DNA of 64,000 nucleotides, taken from Odontocerum albicorne (lineage: Eukaryota; Arthropoda; Insecta; Trichoptera; Odontoceridae). The number at the start of each line of letters is the position of its first letter. Within the stretch, counting starts at the first letter, position 1. The DNA is taken from assembly GCA_949825065.1 (NCBI GenBank), contig OX463847.1:36961789-37025788 (forward strand), written 5' to 3'. The position numbers and the translations under genes were made by a program. This document shows, in pieces, positions 54,266-64,000 of the stretch. The notes beneath the pieces were generated by a model. The model ran no database searches. It had not been told where the DNA came from and saw only the letters and a list, made by a program, of their open reading frames with translations.

Positions 54266-55439
54266 ATATAATTAATAATTTAATTTAATAACAAAGAAAT
54301 TTATTATTAAATATTCTTTTCACTTGTTTTCTGATTCTCTCAATGAAAAGTTTGTAAGTTATGAAAATTCATTTTTTGCATGAAAAATGTTTTTATGTTG
54401 GTTGGATCTCGTTTGCAAATGTACTTTTATATCATACATACATTTTGGAGTAGTGAAACAGAACTTGTGATGTCTCTCTAGATTGCTGGATCCGCCTGCA
54501 CAACGTCTGTCTGGTGGCACATTAACGTCTGTTAATATCCTCCCCTGCCGTTCCTCCCCTGGTTGCTGCGCGCCGCCCAGTATGGTCCTTATCTCAACGC
54601 ACAGATGCACACGTGTCTTATATTTATTTGACTTACTCTCCACCCTTTCAAGGGAACTTTTTATAAACATAATTACCATAAATTATCAATTATAAACTAT
54701 TCAAAATTTGATCATTTTTTTAAAACGTCGTTTGTCTTGAAATCGTGGATTTTTTTATTTATAAAAGGTTTAACCGTTTCAATCATAGAACGAAATTATC
54801 CGCATAATTTATCCGTACCATATAGGTCAAGTGTTGTTATATCCATTATTGCGGATATAACAACACTTGACTATGTCGAGCTTATTTTATCAATTTGGCA
54901 TACTTATGTGTCAATGCTATATTTTATAATTACTACAGATACTGCCATCTCTGTAGAAAATTAAAAAAAAAAATTCTCACTTTTTAAGATCATTTCTGAT
55001 CGATATACTATATTGTAATTTTTCTAAAGTGAACCATTTGACAGCAGTCATGTGACACTCGGATTGGTGTGTTAGTAGATGTTTTTTATTGTTTATCGTC
55101 ATTCAACAATTTTAACTTGATTCCTCATAATTTATCAGTAATTTGTAAGGAGATATTTTTTGGTATCATTTATCTCGTGTGTCGTAAATGTTTATTGAAA
55201 ATTGTGAATTTTATCGCAAATTTTACTTTTTATATTTAAAATCTTTGTTAATACAGCAGAAACACGTATTCCTTTTTACATCAATGGCAATTTTTCGGTT
55301 ATGTATGAATGTATGTGTCTTATATATAAAGAATGAAGTGAAATTAGTGTATTGCGTTATATAGTGTACATTTCTTAGTGTAGGGACAATCGTAAATTTA
55401 ATTTTGAAATAATAAAAAATACATTGATTTTTTTTCAAT
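54266..55439. other. Unassigned; 106-codon minus ORF and a perfect hairpin
   Basis: The minus frame 54359-54679 has a balanced middle (RTILGGAQQPGEERQGRILT) and low-complexity ends; not recognised, possibly an exon or 5' UTR. 54827-54844 and 54853-54870 form a perfect 18-bp hairpin with an 8-nt loop. Confidence 0.35.
54827..54870. repeat. Perfect 18-bp inverted repeat, 8-nt loop
   Basis: 'tcaagtgttgttatatcc' and its exact inverse. It could be a miniature hairpin locus or a cruciform; too short to classify as a MITE. Confidence 0.85.
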
Positions 55440-55800
55440 TAATGTGCATAATACTCGCTCTGTTGGTATATAATGTAATACTTGCATAATCAGTATATGA
55501 CATAATGCATACTCATTCTTCAAACATTATTTATGCACAATCAATTTCAGAAATAATACTCAACCTATGTATGACATCCACAATCGATTTATAACATCAT
55601 ACATCCGAAATCGGTTTCTGAAATAACAGTGAGAAATGGTCAATCGAATGATATAATATGCTCCATTGATGTATGACGTAATACGATTACATGCACCATC
55701 GATTTCTGGCTAAATATTCATGTAAGCTCAGTCGATTTATAATACAATAAATACACAGTCAATTTCTGGAGATCAACCTAGACTTATATAATACAACTAC
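55440..55800. repeat. Old degenerate tandem repeat, about 28-31 bp
   Basis: 'atacaccatcgatttctgac' with 'ataata' appears about ten times in heavily mutated form (for example 55530, 55580, 55612, 55655, 55690, 55730, 55760). Confidence 0.65.
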
Positions 55801-56744
55801 TTATTATACATGCATGCGCAGAATAGTGATGCATTGTGAATGACGGAAGCGTTGAGTATAGCAAGTGTTTGTGTTATTTCCTTTTCCTGTCTGTTTCCCA
55901 TCCAATTCCATAACCCTGTACCAAGCGCATTCCATCCTGCATTTTGCAGATGTGTCATCTCCGTGCAGGACGATAAAAGCTTTGAACTGGAGTATTACCA
56001 CGGAGTAGATGAAAGGTGGATAATTCAGGACTTTTTCAGGTCCGACTTAGTGATTCTCTTCATCGATCTTGTGGAAATGTAGAAACAAATTGGAAAGTAC
56101 ATTAGAAAAACTACTTTCCACATTAACATTCACGCGTATTTACACACATATATACACATCTGCATTGACAACAAATACTCACAAACTAATCAGTATGGTG
56201 AGGTGACGAAAGTTGTACAATAAACAATGAATGTTTGACTATTGTACGTGAACATTGTCTTGGCAGATCAAAGCCGAAATTAGAAAGGTGAGAGAATTAA
56301 GATCTAAAATGATTGGCGAGTTCGATCTACTACAACCTTTCGTTATAATAATGTGTTATTAAACAGCTAATTACCTAAAGAAATGACAACCTTCATGGCA
56401 TAGTTATGGTGGGATGAACGTTTTGGTTTGTCTGGAGTGATGAAGTGTGTGGGGTTTGATTCGCGTAATGTATACATATGTAATTGAGTGTCACTGTTTG
56501 TCAGGTTGATGAGAATGTGCAACTGGGTTTTATATAATCAAAAATCGGAAAGAAATATCGATTTATTTTTTCATACTTTAGTCACCAGTGAGATACAGGC
56601 AAAAGTTTAGTTTACTGGGGACACGACAAATAAAAGGCAACAAACCCTGATCCATTAAAATTGTTTCTCAAAATTGAATTACCGGTAATTTTTTCGCAAA
56701 TTATGTATATTTCTCGCCATGTGTAAAAAAAATAGTTAGTAAAA
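55801..56744. other. Unassigned
   Basis: 55804-56082 is open on both strands in short frames (65 codons minus, 80 plus) with balanced composition; not recognised. No other feature. Confidence 0.35.
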
Positions 56745-56875
56745 CGGTTTACATACACCCAGTGAGTTCGGGTTCGATTCCGAATGGTACCCTAACAAAA
56801 GAATACCAGTCTGGTAACAGTTCGTCTGATAACAGTTCGTCTTGTAACAATATCACATGGGCTTGACTTGACATT
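56745..56875 (+). mobile_element. SINE-G copy
   Basis: B box 'gggttcgattccgaatgg' (56767), then 'aataccagtctggtaacagt' with a local 'cagttcgtctgataa' duplication and tail remnant 'atatcacatggg'. Confidence 0.75.
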
Positions 56876-57839
56876 CGTGCGAGTGTTTTGCCTATTTCAA
56901 TACAGTGTTGTATTGCTAACACGTGCGATAATTTCCGTATCTACTTTGAAGGCTCTAAACCCTAAGGCTCGATTAATGGGACTGAAGACAATATTGTCTC
57001 CTGGCCACCTCTTTAAAACGTTTGAATCCTCAGTTTTCATATGTTGGAATGGTACTACATGAATAAAAAAACTGAAGAAATGCTTGAATTCAGATTAAAT
57101 ACAGTCTAAAAGTTGAACCAGTCTGCAAGTAGATTCTCCGGGAATCAAATCTGAGATAATCTCTTACTTAAAAATCTACTTACCGCATGATTTAACGCAT
57201 TAAGATATTTGATAAAATGAACTAGTAGCTTTGGTATCTAGTATTTCAAAAGAACGATGAGACTGAAATGAACGAGCTCTATTTTCGTGCACTTCTACAC
57301 GTACCTAGAGTTAACCCTGGCGTTGTCGCATATTTCATCGTGACACGTGAAGAGTGAATTTAGACATTTTCTGCTTTTCATATTTGAGAAAAATGTGCTT
57401 TACTTTTCAGGTAGCTGTTTTCATGTGGACCTTTCAACACGTTTTTAGCCATTACTGAAAATAATAATTTACTGTGTGCGCGCGCTAAATTCGTGTATCT
57501 CTCGTGAAATATTTTGTGAAAAATATATTCTGAAATTAAAAACAAACATAATTTAGTAAAAGATAGAAAATATTTACACAGAAATAATGAAAAACACGAA
57601 AATTAATGTTTAGTCAAAATATCTAATCTAAAGGTTCTAAGGTTTTTTTAGGGATATATTCTAAAGGTGCGTTCATAGTAAAACATATTTTCATAATTTT
57701 CTTGTATGTATAACATTCAGTAAAATCATTCGCGGCTTAATATGTTTTAGCCTGTTATAAGATAATTGACGTAACGTCTGATCATAGATGTTCTTAAACC
57801 AGCCTCTTTTGATAAGTTGCACATCCTCACCGGGGCGAG
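56876..57839. other. Unassigned; weak second back-to-back splice motif at 57415
   Basis: 57400-57420 'tttacttttcaggtagctg' has an acceptor directly followed by GTAG. 56960-57010 ('gacaatattgtctcctggcc') belongs to the same dispersed repeat as 62520-62560. No gene. Confidence 0.35.
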
Positions 57840-58390
57840 GGGCATATCTACTAAGACGATTGTCCACTATAGTGTATTGGTGCCAACTTTATTGTATGAA
57901 AGTGCAACGTGGATGTGAAAAATGCTAGACAGGAGCCGAATAAATGCTGTTGAAATGCACGCATGGAGGGAAAATGTACGACAGAATACAGATTGAAGTG
58001 ATTAGGGATGGATGTGAACTTACAACTGAATTTGTGTAAGATGAAGAAAAACACATTGAGTAAGATGCTGTATTGTACTCGTACATGTGAAACACATGAA
58101 TGAATAAACTAACAAAATAGATATTCAGTGCAAATATGGATGAAACGCGTGTGTGGGGAAGACCAAGGAAAGGCGTGTGTGGGGAAGACCAAGGAGAGTA
58201 TGATTAGATTAAGTGAATGATATTCTGAAAGAAAGAAACGTAAAAATCGGAGAAATTGTAGAAGTTGTATGAAAATATGTATGGATTAGAAGATGGTAAG
58301 GATGTGTGTTGAGATAAGAAAGCCTGGTGATATGCTATCTCTGCTTATCCAAACAAATCATTGGCGTGATTATATAGTATGTGTATCCTC
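57840..58390 (+). pseudogene. LINE-C RT C-terminal fragment
   Basis: 57865-57960 encodes 'LVPTLLYESATWM' and 'RINAVEMHAW' (thumb region). 58130-58200 holds the GRPRK region as two near-identical 'gtgtgtggggaagaccaagg' copies, a 31-bp local duplication. The end reads 'gataagaaagcctggtg', 'ctctgcttatccaaacaa', 'ggcgtgattatatagtatgt'. Many stops. Confidence 0.8.
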
Positions 58391-58680
58391 GCCGGAGTTG
58401 CTGTTTCAAAAATCAGGAGAGACATTAGAAGTGGTGCTGAAGAATTTTGTTGCATAACTACCAGACCGCAACCCCTAGGGTGAAATCCTGGCATAGTTTC
58501 ATTAAGACCACTAAGTCTCTAGAACAAGGACGACTGGAGATGAACATCGGACCCCAGTGGGTGATTTGGCCTATAAAGACATAACCACTTACCTTTGAAC
58601 TGCGCTGGAGGACCTGGAAATATTTCAACAGACTACGAACAGGAATTGGGAAAATCATGAACATGTCAAAATAGTAAATA
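58391..58680 (+). mobile_element. Possible LINE RNase H/C-terminal fragment
   Basis: Near 58600-58668 the plus frame reads WKYFNRLRTGIGKIMNMSK then stop, like the 'LNRLRTG.GR' motif after the RNase H region of I/jockey-type LINEs. Upstream sequence is not clearly aligned. Single copy, moderate support. Confidence 0.5.
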
Positions 58681-59424
58681 TTGCGGGATGGGTAAGAGGT
58701 AAGAGGAGTACGTTTTTTTTATGATTATTGAAATGTTTGTCTTTAAACTCTTGCTATGTTATTATTGTGTTATATATTTCCTTGTCACATAAAATAAATA
58801 AACAACCATCGTTATAACGAGAAAAAAAGGTTAGCAAAACAAACTACGAACTTACTTGACTAAATTATACACCGCATTGAAAATATCTTAAAAGCCCCAA
58901 AAATATCTTCGATATCCAAATATACACAATACAACCCTATACACACGAAGCCGGGTTCTTGCTTTCAGTTAAATAGCTCCCTACGTCCAGTTTAAATTAA
59001 CTTAACTCCAATATGGGAATTCAAAAGAAAACAAATATTTGGGGACCTTCTATGTGAAAGGGTCTGCTTTTTCGAGTAAGGTGTCTGTTCACTGTCCGGA
59101 TTGACCCTAGAGACCACTCAATTTGGTAAAACAAAGTTCATCTAAGTATTATGGTGTGTTTTGAGGACACCACTGGAAATTCTTTCTCTGCAACACGGAG
59201 TTGGACTAAAGATTTTTACTTTTATTTCGTTTCTCTTTCTCAAAGTCTGAAACCATGTAAACAAAAAGGTATTTTTATATTACTTACTTTAAAATCAAGG
59301 GTGGAATTGAGAGGTTAGTGAACTGGTGTTTAGATTTGAAGATCACTGGATCTATTTACACAGTAAAATATGAAAATAAAACAGAAAAAACTTTTAAGCT
59401 GTGATGATAGTACAATGTTCTTGA
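58681..59424. other. Unassigned
   Basis: No feature supported. 59030-59260 has moderately balanced composition without a long frame. Confidence 0.45.
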
Positions 59425-60600
59425 TGTTTTTTGATCTACCAGATTGGCAAATATCTAGACTTCTATTCGTTTCTAATACAGCTGCTAGATTGATATGTGG
59501 TGTCCAAAATATTGTCATTTTACTCCGCTTATGGTAGTTAAAGATATTTTCATACTACACTCCACTTATGGTGGTTCAAAATGATGTCATATTACTCCAC
59601 TTATAGTAGTCCAAAATACTGTCATATTACTCCACTTATGGTAGTCCAACATATTGTCATATTACTCCACTTATGGTAGTTAAAAATATTGGCATACTAC
59701 TCCACTTATGGTGGTTCAAAATAATGTCATATTACTCCACTTATAGTAGTCCAAAATACTGTCATATTACTCCACTTATGGCAGTCCAAAATATTGTCAT
59801 ATTACTCCACTTATGGTAGTTAAAAATATTGTCATACTACTCTACTTATGGTGGTTCAAAATAATGTCATTTTACTCAACTTATAGTAGTCCAAAATACT
59901 GTCATACTACTCCACTTATGATAGTCCAAAATATTCTCATATTACTCCACTTATGGTAATCTAAATTATTCACATTGTCCACTTCTAAAAGATCTACATT
60001 AGCTATCGTGAACAGATTGATTTCCAACATTGTCAATTTACATTCAAGTTCCTTAATGTAATTTATCCGTTATATTTTTTGAATCTTTGTCTGAGAGACG
60101 TTTTTTCAGACTCATATTCATCGAATAAATTGATTGTTCCGAATCAATCCAATAAGAAAAGGAATTGTGAGAGGACTTTAGCCGTTATTTTTCCTATAGT
60201 GTAAAATGGTCTGCCTCCAAGTGTAAAAGATATGTACGACGTGTGCAGCTTTAAGATACTCTTGAAGACAACCCGTATCGGGAAGTCTTATAAAAAATAT
60301 GATTATGTATTAACACTTGATACATACATTGCACTATACTTAAACCGAATGTGTCACTATCGCATATCGGAAGATTTACAAGGTTTCATTGTAGTTCGTC
60401 TTCTAAATTATGTTTTTCTAAATATATGATAATGTGGCAAAGTACTCAATCTGATGGCAGCGGCCACCGCCGAGCTATCTTTACACAAAAAATATTTAAA
60501 TATTGTAATATATTTAATTTGGCGTTACATGTGGGTGTGTTTCCCGTTTTAGAGCGCCCTTGAGTAGTCCAAACGGATCAAATTCTAACAACAGGAATAA
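59425..60600 (+). pseudogene. LINE-B RT C-terminal region and 3' UTR, interrupted by a minisatellite
   Basis: 59430-59520 reads FFDLPDWQISRLLFVSNTAA then RLICGVQNIVI, the 'LP..LI.RLQ.VQN.AARL' block of CR1/L2-type RTs. The 35-bp array follows at 59515-59960. 60120-60280 gives the protein end (GLPPSVKDMYDVCSFKILLKT). The 3' UTR runs to 'ttttagagcgcccttgagta' (60550-60570) and an AT-rich end. This single locus links the RT block to the 3' UTR seen elsewhere. Confidence 0.82.
59515..59960. repeat. 35-bp minisatellite, about 12-13 units, inside LINE-B
   Basis: The unit 'attgtcatattactccactt' then 'atggtagtccaaaat' is repeated with variants 'gtggttc' and 'gtagtta'. A three- to four-unit higher-order pattern (gtggttcaaaa, tagtagtccaaaa, tggtagtccaaca/ttaaaa) is visible. 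The first unit is the LINE coding sequence itself. Confidence 0.93.
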
Positions 60601-60647
60601 TTAAAAATATTGCAACGATGATGTTGATATTATTAAAATTAAATATT

Positions 60648-60790
60648 GCAACTTTCGTGGTTTAGTTGGTAAGACGCCTGTCTTTTATCCTGGCGATTAC
60701 GGGCTAAGTTCTAGTACGAATCCTTTTTTTCTTACATAGTTTCAATCATGTTTTCTTTTAGCCCTTTTTCACAATGTATTGGACTCTCGT
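60648..60790 (+). mobile_element. SINE-G copy, truncated
   Basis: 'ctttcgtggtttagttggta' (A box), 'agttctagtacgaatcctt' (B-box remnant), 'agtttcaatcatgtttt'. The tail is missing. Confidence 0.75.
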
Positions 60791-60874
60791 TATATTTAGT
60801 ATAACCCAGTGAGTTGATTTTCATATTGCAATTTCTTTCAAACAACCAGAAAGGTGTTAAACAAAACCCTTAAG

Positions 60875-60995
60875 TGAGTACTAGACTGGAACCCTTTTTA
60901 ACAAATCGGGTACTAACGGGAATCAAATCCGCAATTCACGGATCAGAAGGCAGTCATCTTATCAACTAGGTTACGTAAATCGTCTATCAATTACT
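60875..60995 (-). mobile_element. SINE-G copy
   Basis: Minus strand: 'aacctagttgataagatgac' (A box), 'gcggatttgattcccgttag' (B box), 'aaagggttccagtctagtac'. 60996-61035 adds a plus-strand tail piece ('ttggtgggaagatattagca'). Confidence 0.8.
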
Positions 60996-61024
60996 TGGTT
61001 GGTGGGAAGATATTAGCATATGGA

Positions 61025-61440
61025 TGGTAATAAACATCGAGGTCGTCGTTGCTGGGCCTCGTAGTCGAGGATCCCCTCCCCATTCCAATGTCAATGTTAA
61101 AAAGCGAAGCTATGCCTTGAAGTTTTCATCTTTTTTTTCTTTTTTCCCATTTTAATTGAGTGAGTCGTTGCATACCAGTAAACTCACCTGCCACACCGCT
61201 GTACTAGATCCGATGGCATACCTGAAGTGAGACGATCGAAGCACACCGGCGTGTTTTTTTTGTTCGTTTTCTAATTAAATAATAAATATGACCTAATTCA
61301 TAGGTATCCTTATACCCCCGAATACTAGGCGGAAAAAATGGCTGTGTCATTCGAGAGGAGTAATATAGCACGGGGTTTTAACCGGCTACCTTCCGTATGG
61401 AATTCCAGTGCGTTACCACGCGACCATGCACCTCAAATAA
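61025..61440 (-). mobile_element. SINE-F, full-length reference copy
   Basis: Minus strand head at 61330-61438: A box 'tggtcgcgtggtaacgcact', B box decayed to 'ggttaaaaccccgtgc', 'ctcctctcgaatgacac'. The body contains 'cacgccggtgtgcttcgatc' and 'ggtgagtttactggtatgca'. The end 'ggggatcctcgactacgagg' is at 61062-61085. Length about 415 bp. It joins the separate halves seen at 14870 and 18985. Confidence 0.85.
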
Positions 61441-62317
61441 ACGTGCAACATTTACTGTATGTAACGGAAGTGTAATGATTCAAATTCTACACAATTTAAA
61501 CATTGAAATCCTACAAAAGGCTATATTTATGAAATAAATCCACATCTAGCAAGATTCAAATCTACAATAATCCTTCACAATGAAAACCCTTCGCTATTTT
61601 TAAAACAGTATTATACCTCCAGTGATTCAACCCTGATTACACGGGCAGCGTATTATTATAAAGGATATCTCCTAGTCTCTCATAATCCTTCCCCCTGGAC
61701 CTCGAACCATTGGACCTCTGCGCCCCCCGTGCCGGTGGCTACTTTGCGACATTTATTTCAAGTACTTAAACTATGCTCGTTTGGCTTAGCTAGGATTTGT
61801 AAATACTTAGAGCCCTTTATTTGTAAAGTACAGAAGGATTATCTGATTCTCTCTTATATATGTAAGGTTATCTTGGTTTGTGAACTTTCGTAGTATCTAA
61901 ATCTTGTGATCTTATATAATTCATAACATCATAGAGAGCTTATAGAAATTTGTTTCTAAAGTTTACTTTTAACTTTTTTTTAATTCCTTTTGGTACCCTT
62001 AAACATGTCCAAATTGATGTTCAGGACATATTGAAGGGCGTGGCTGGGAAATAATATTGCTTTCAACCTCAGTATCGAGCCTCCGGGCTTAGAACCATTG
62101 AACTAGGCACGGAACTCGCGGTCCGTCGTTGCACATGTAAGTAACACTACTGTACGTGAAGAAACAACACTCGCACACGTACTCAGCGCGTGCACAATAT
62201 GCTGTTACCTGACGAACCAAACTGAGAACCTTTCTTTATATTTTGTTGGTGCTATTGAAAATCGAGCCCAAAACAAATTTGGGAATTAAATATTAGAATT
62301 CACTATGATTTTTGTAA
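61441..62317. other. Unassigned; holds a dispersed repeat at 62000-62230
   Basis: 62000-62230 ('aacatgtccaaattgatgtt', 'gaactcgcggtccgtcgttg', 'cgcacacgtactcagcgcg') shares order with 17760-17900 and 50590-50730. Its nature is unknown, perhaps a tRNA-related SINE on the minus strand. The rest has no feature. Confidence 0.4.
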
Positions 62318-62480
62318 GCTAGTTGACAGTGCTTGTGTCTCCTAACTCCGGGGTTGTGAATTCGATTCCTATTGGCTCCCACTTAGTTTTTAAAACGCCT
62401 CCAGTTTGGCAATCATACACGTGAAATACGTGTGTGAGGGCTATTGCCTCTTTGAGTACTGGGTTGTCTTGTTAACCGTG
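62318..62480 (+). mobile_element. SINE-G copy
   Basis: 'aagctagttgacagtgcttg' (A box), 'gaattcgattcctattgg' (B box), 'acgcctccagtttggcaatc'. A separate body/tail piece follows at 62600-62690 ('atggttttcactaaagac', 'gttggttgaaggagatttcc'). Confidence 0.75.
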
Positions 62481-62699
62481 CCTTCTTCAGTGGTTATAAA
62501 CACAAATATTCGATTAAAGGGACCTAATATGATATTGTCTCCCGGCAACTCTTTCTATATATCCGAATATGTTAAAGGGTAAAACCATACGAGTAAAAAG
62601 TATGGTTTTCACTAAAGACTTCTTTAATATATTTATCGTTGGTTGAAGGAGATTTCCACATAGTTAGGTTTTATTTCCATGTGGTTTTATAGCCTTTAA

Positions 62700-63059
62700 T
62701 TACATCAGCATTAAACTTCTAAAACAATTTTTTTTTCAAACGGTATAACGTGTGTGTTTCGACATTTATAAAAAAAATAATACCTCACTATTTCGTATGG
62801 TGATCTTTTCTTTTTAATCGGACTGGTAATATTGTAAGATTTACATTATGGAGCATGCATTTTAAAGAACATGGCCAAGAGTCAACAATGTATTAGACTC
62901 CGTTTAGCAGGTGGATGCATACTCAAATAGATTCAATCACGATGAAATAATGGCGCATCACATAAAATGCAGTTATTCCTTGGATATTGGGCAAAATAAA
63001 CTAACTACAAGGCAAATATGGGCCACTGACTCAAAAAATGTTAATATTTGAATATTTTT
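62700..63059. other. Unassigned AT-rich DNA
   Basis: No feature supported. Confidence 0.5.
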
Positions 63060-63165
63060 CTTTGTTTTTGTTTATTTATTTATTTGGACAATTATGTGAA
63101 ATATAATTTATAAATGTGTAGTTTGTTACTATACGGCAATCTCTAGCAACCAACCAGACAAGAGT
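63060..63165 (-). mobile_element. LINE-A tail fragment
   Basis: (TTTA)n followed by 'ggcaatctctagcaaccaac' and 'cagacaagagt', the inverse of the LINE-A 3' end. Confidence 0.65.
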
Positions 63166-63234
63166 TACACATATTAGTACTAATTGTTGGGTGAAAGATT
63201 ACAATATTATTAAAAAAAAAAAGAACTTAAACAT

Positions 63235-63660
63235 ACCTACATATATACCATCACGCCACTTCCTTGCTGGGGTAGGCAGAAAGACAGAACATTAGACTTT
63301 TCTATATTGACACACCTATTTGGCCTCTTCCACGTCCATACTCTTTCTCTTACACCTCATACAATGTTTCTTACTTCTTATTTTTCTTTCTTTTAAAATA
63401 TCATTCACATGATCCAGCCGTATCTTCCTTGTTCTTTTTCTACGCCACCTTTCATTCATATTTGCCCAGTATATTTGTTTTGATTGTCTTTCTTAATTAA
63501 GCCATCTCAGAGTGTTATTCTTCATATTACTGAAGTTGACATCATCCTTAAATTCACATCAGCCTTAAATTCACATCCATCCCTAATCACTTCATTCCAC
63601 ATTCAGTCATAAAGAGTTACCCCATGTATTTTCTTTTGTGCACGCATTTCCACAGCAAAC
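63235..63660 (-). mobile_element. LINE-C RT C-terminal fragment
   Basis: 'taccatcacgccacttcctt', 'gctggggtaggcagaaag', 'tggcctcttccacgtccat', 'tgatccagccgtatcttcc', then 63490-63640 matching the WFGHV/VLSK/thumb segment with a local duplication of 'ccttaaattcacatc'. Confidence 0.75.
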
Positions 63661-64000
63661 TTCAAGAATTTAATAATAAATGTAAAAAAAACAGTACAAC
63701 AAAATATTTTCAAATGTCACGAAAGACTAAGAAAATTGAAGAGAAGAACGGAGAAAAAAAATTGGGAAAGGACAAGAAAATAGAAGCAATGGAGAAACAC
63801 ATTTCCAAGAAGAAAAATACTGTGCTTCTAGAACAGTCTCTGACATAATGCTATAAAATATGCCCAATAAACTAACTGTTGGCGCCGTAGCATAAGCATC
63901 CTAAGGCTTTTCCGGCGGATTCACGACCAGTCCGGAATTAGCCTTTTTTATCAGGTGTTAAAACTACCTTACGTAAATTTCTAAAGCCTTCAAGGATACA
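63661..64000 (+). other. Unassigned; lysine-rich 74-codon ORF
   Basis: 63624-63848 is open with a K/E-rich stretch (SRKTKKIEEKNGEKKLGKDK). It may be low-complexity non-coding DNA, a LINE ORF1 piece or an exon. Its start lies inside LINE-C. 63880-64000 is GC-richer and unassigned; it runs off the window. Confidence 0.3.

Overview
The window is AT-rich (roughly one third GC by eye), and I find no host gene that can be called with confidence. The DNA looks like an insect: it holds Tc1/mariner transposons, a hAT-type MITE, many 5'-truncated non-LTR retrotransposons (LINEs), tRNA-derived SINEs with A and B boxes, and short (CCTAA)n tracts, the arthropod telomere motif. A lepidopteran or other holometabolous insect is plausible, but the species is not determined. 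No bacterial gene layout, rRNA, true tRNA gene or CRISPR array is visible. The window is best read as intergenic DNA or a very large intron made of layered transposon debris.

Names used here are local. LINE-A has an RT of jockey/CR1 type and a 3' UTR ending in (TAAA)n. LINE-B has a CR1/L2-like RT end and a 3' end reading 'tagagcgcccttgag'. LINE-C is the commonest, with RT C-terminal pieces carrying WFGHV and GRPRK motifs. LINE-D is a related type with a (GAA)n tail. SINE-F and SINE-G are tRNA-derived. Repeat D ends in 'caataaacctatattta'. F1 and F2 are foldback elements that carry hammerhead-ribozyme-like cores.

Layout: 1-9.6 kb holds a broken LINE-A, a 5 x 100 bp satellite, an A-box-derived array with TTAGG tracts, an F1 palindrome and a 7 x 43 bp array. 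11.4-15.4 kb holds (TA)n, a truncated mariner, LINE-C and SINE-F. 16-19 kb holds LINE remnants and a second (TA)n. 20.1-21.4 kb is a nearly full-length mariner (1275 bp, TIRs, TA target duplication) with two frameshifts. 22.3-27 kb holds nested F1/LINE insertions with readable target-site duplications, a MITE with 58-bp arms, and LINE-D and LINE-B. 27.7-30.1 kb holds minisatellites. 30.7-44 kb holds a mariner MITE, a hAT MITE, SINE-G copies, the F2 ribozyme palindrome, a SINE-borne 24-bp minisatellite and a deletion-derived mariner. 45-54.3 kb holds a LINE end, F1 and F2 elements, a TA-flanked transposon with 20-bp TIRs and direct repeats. 55-64 kb holds LINE-C, a LINE-B copy interrupted by a 35-bp minisatellite, SINEs and more LINE-C.

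The most interesting signal is the set of F1/F2 repeats. They carry a CTGANGA ... GAAAC ... GTH arrangement with matching helix I and helix II, often as head-to-head inverted pairs. This suggests a Penelope-like or retrozyme-like hammerhead ribozyme family. Also notable: several tandem arrays visibly grew out of a SINE or LINE segment, SINE-G shares its 3' tail with LINE-A, and the 8-mer TACTCGTA/TACGAGTA is about tenfold over-represented.
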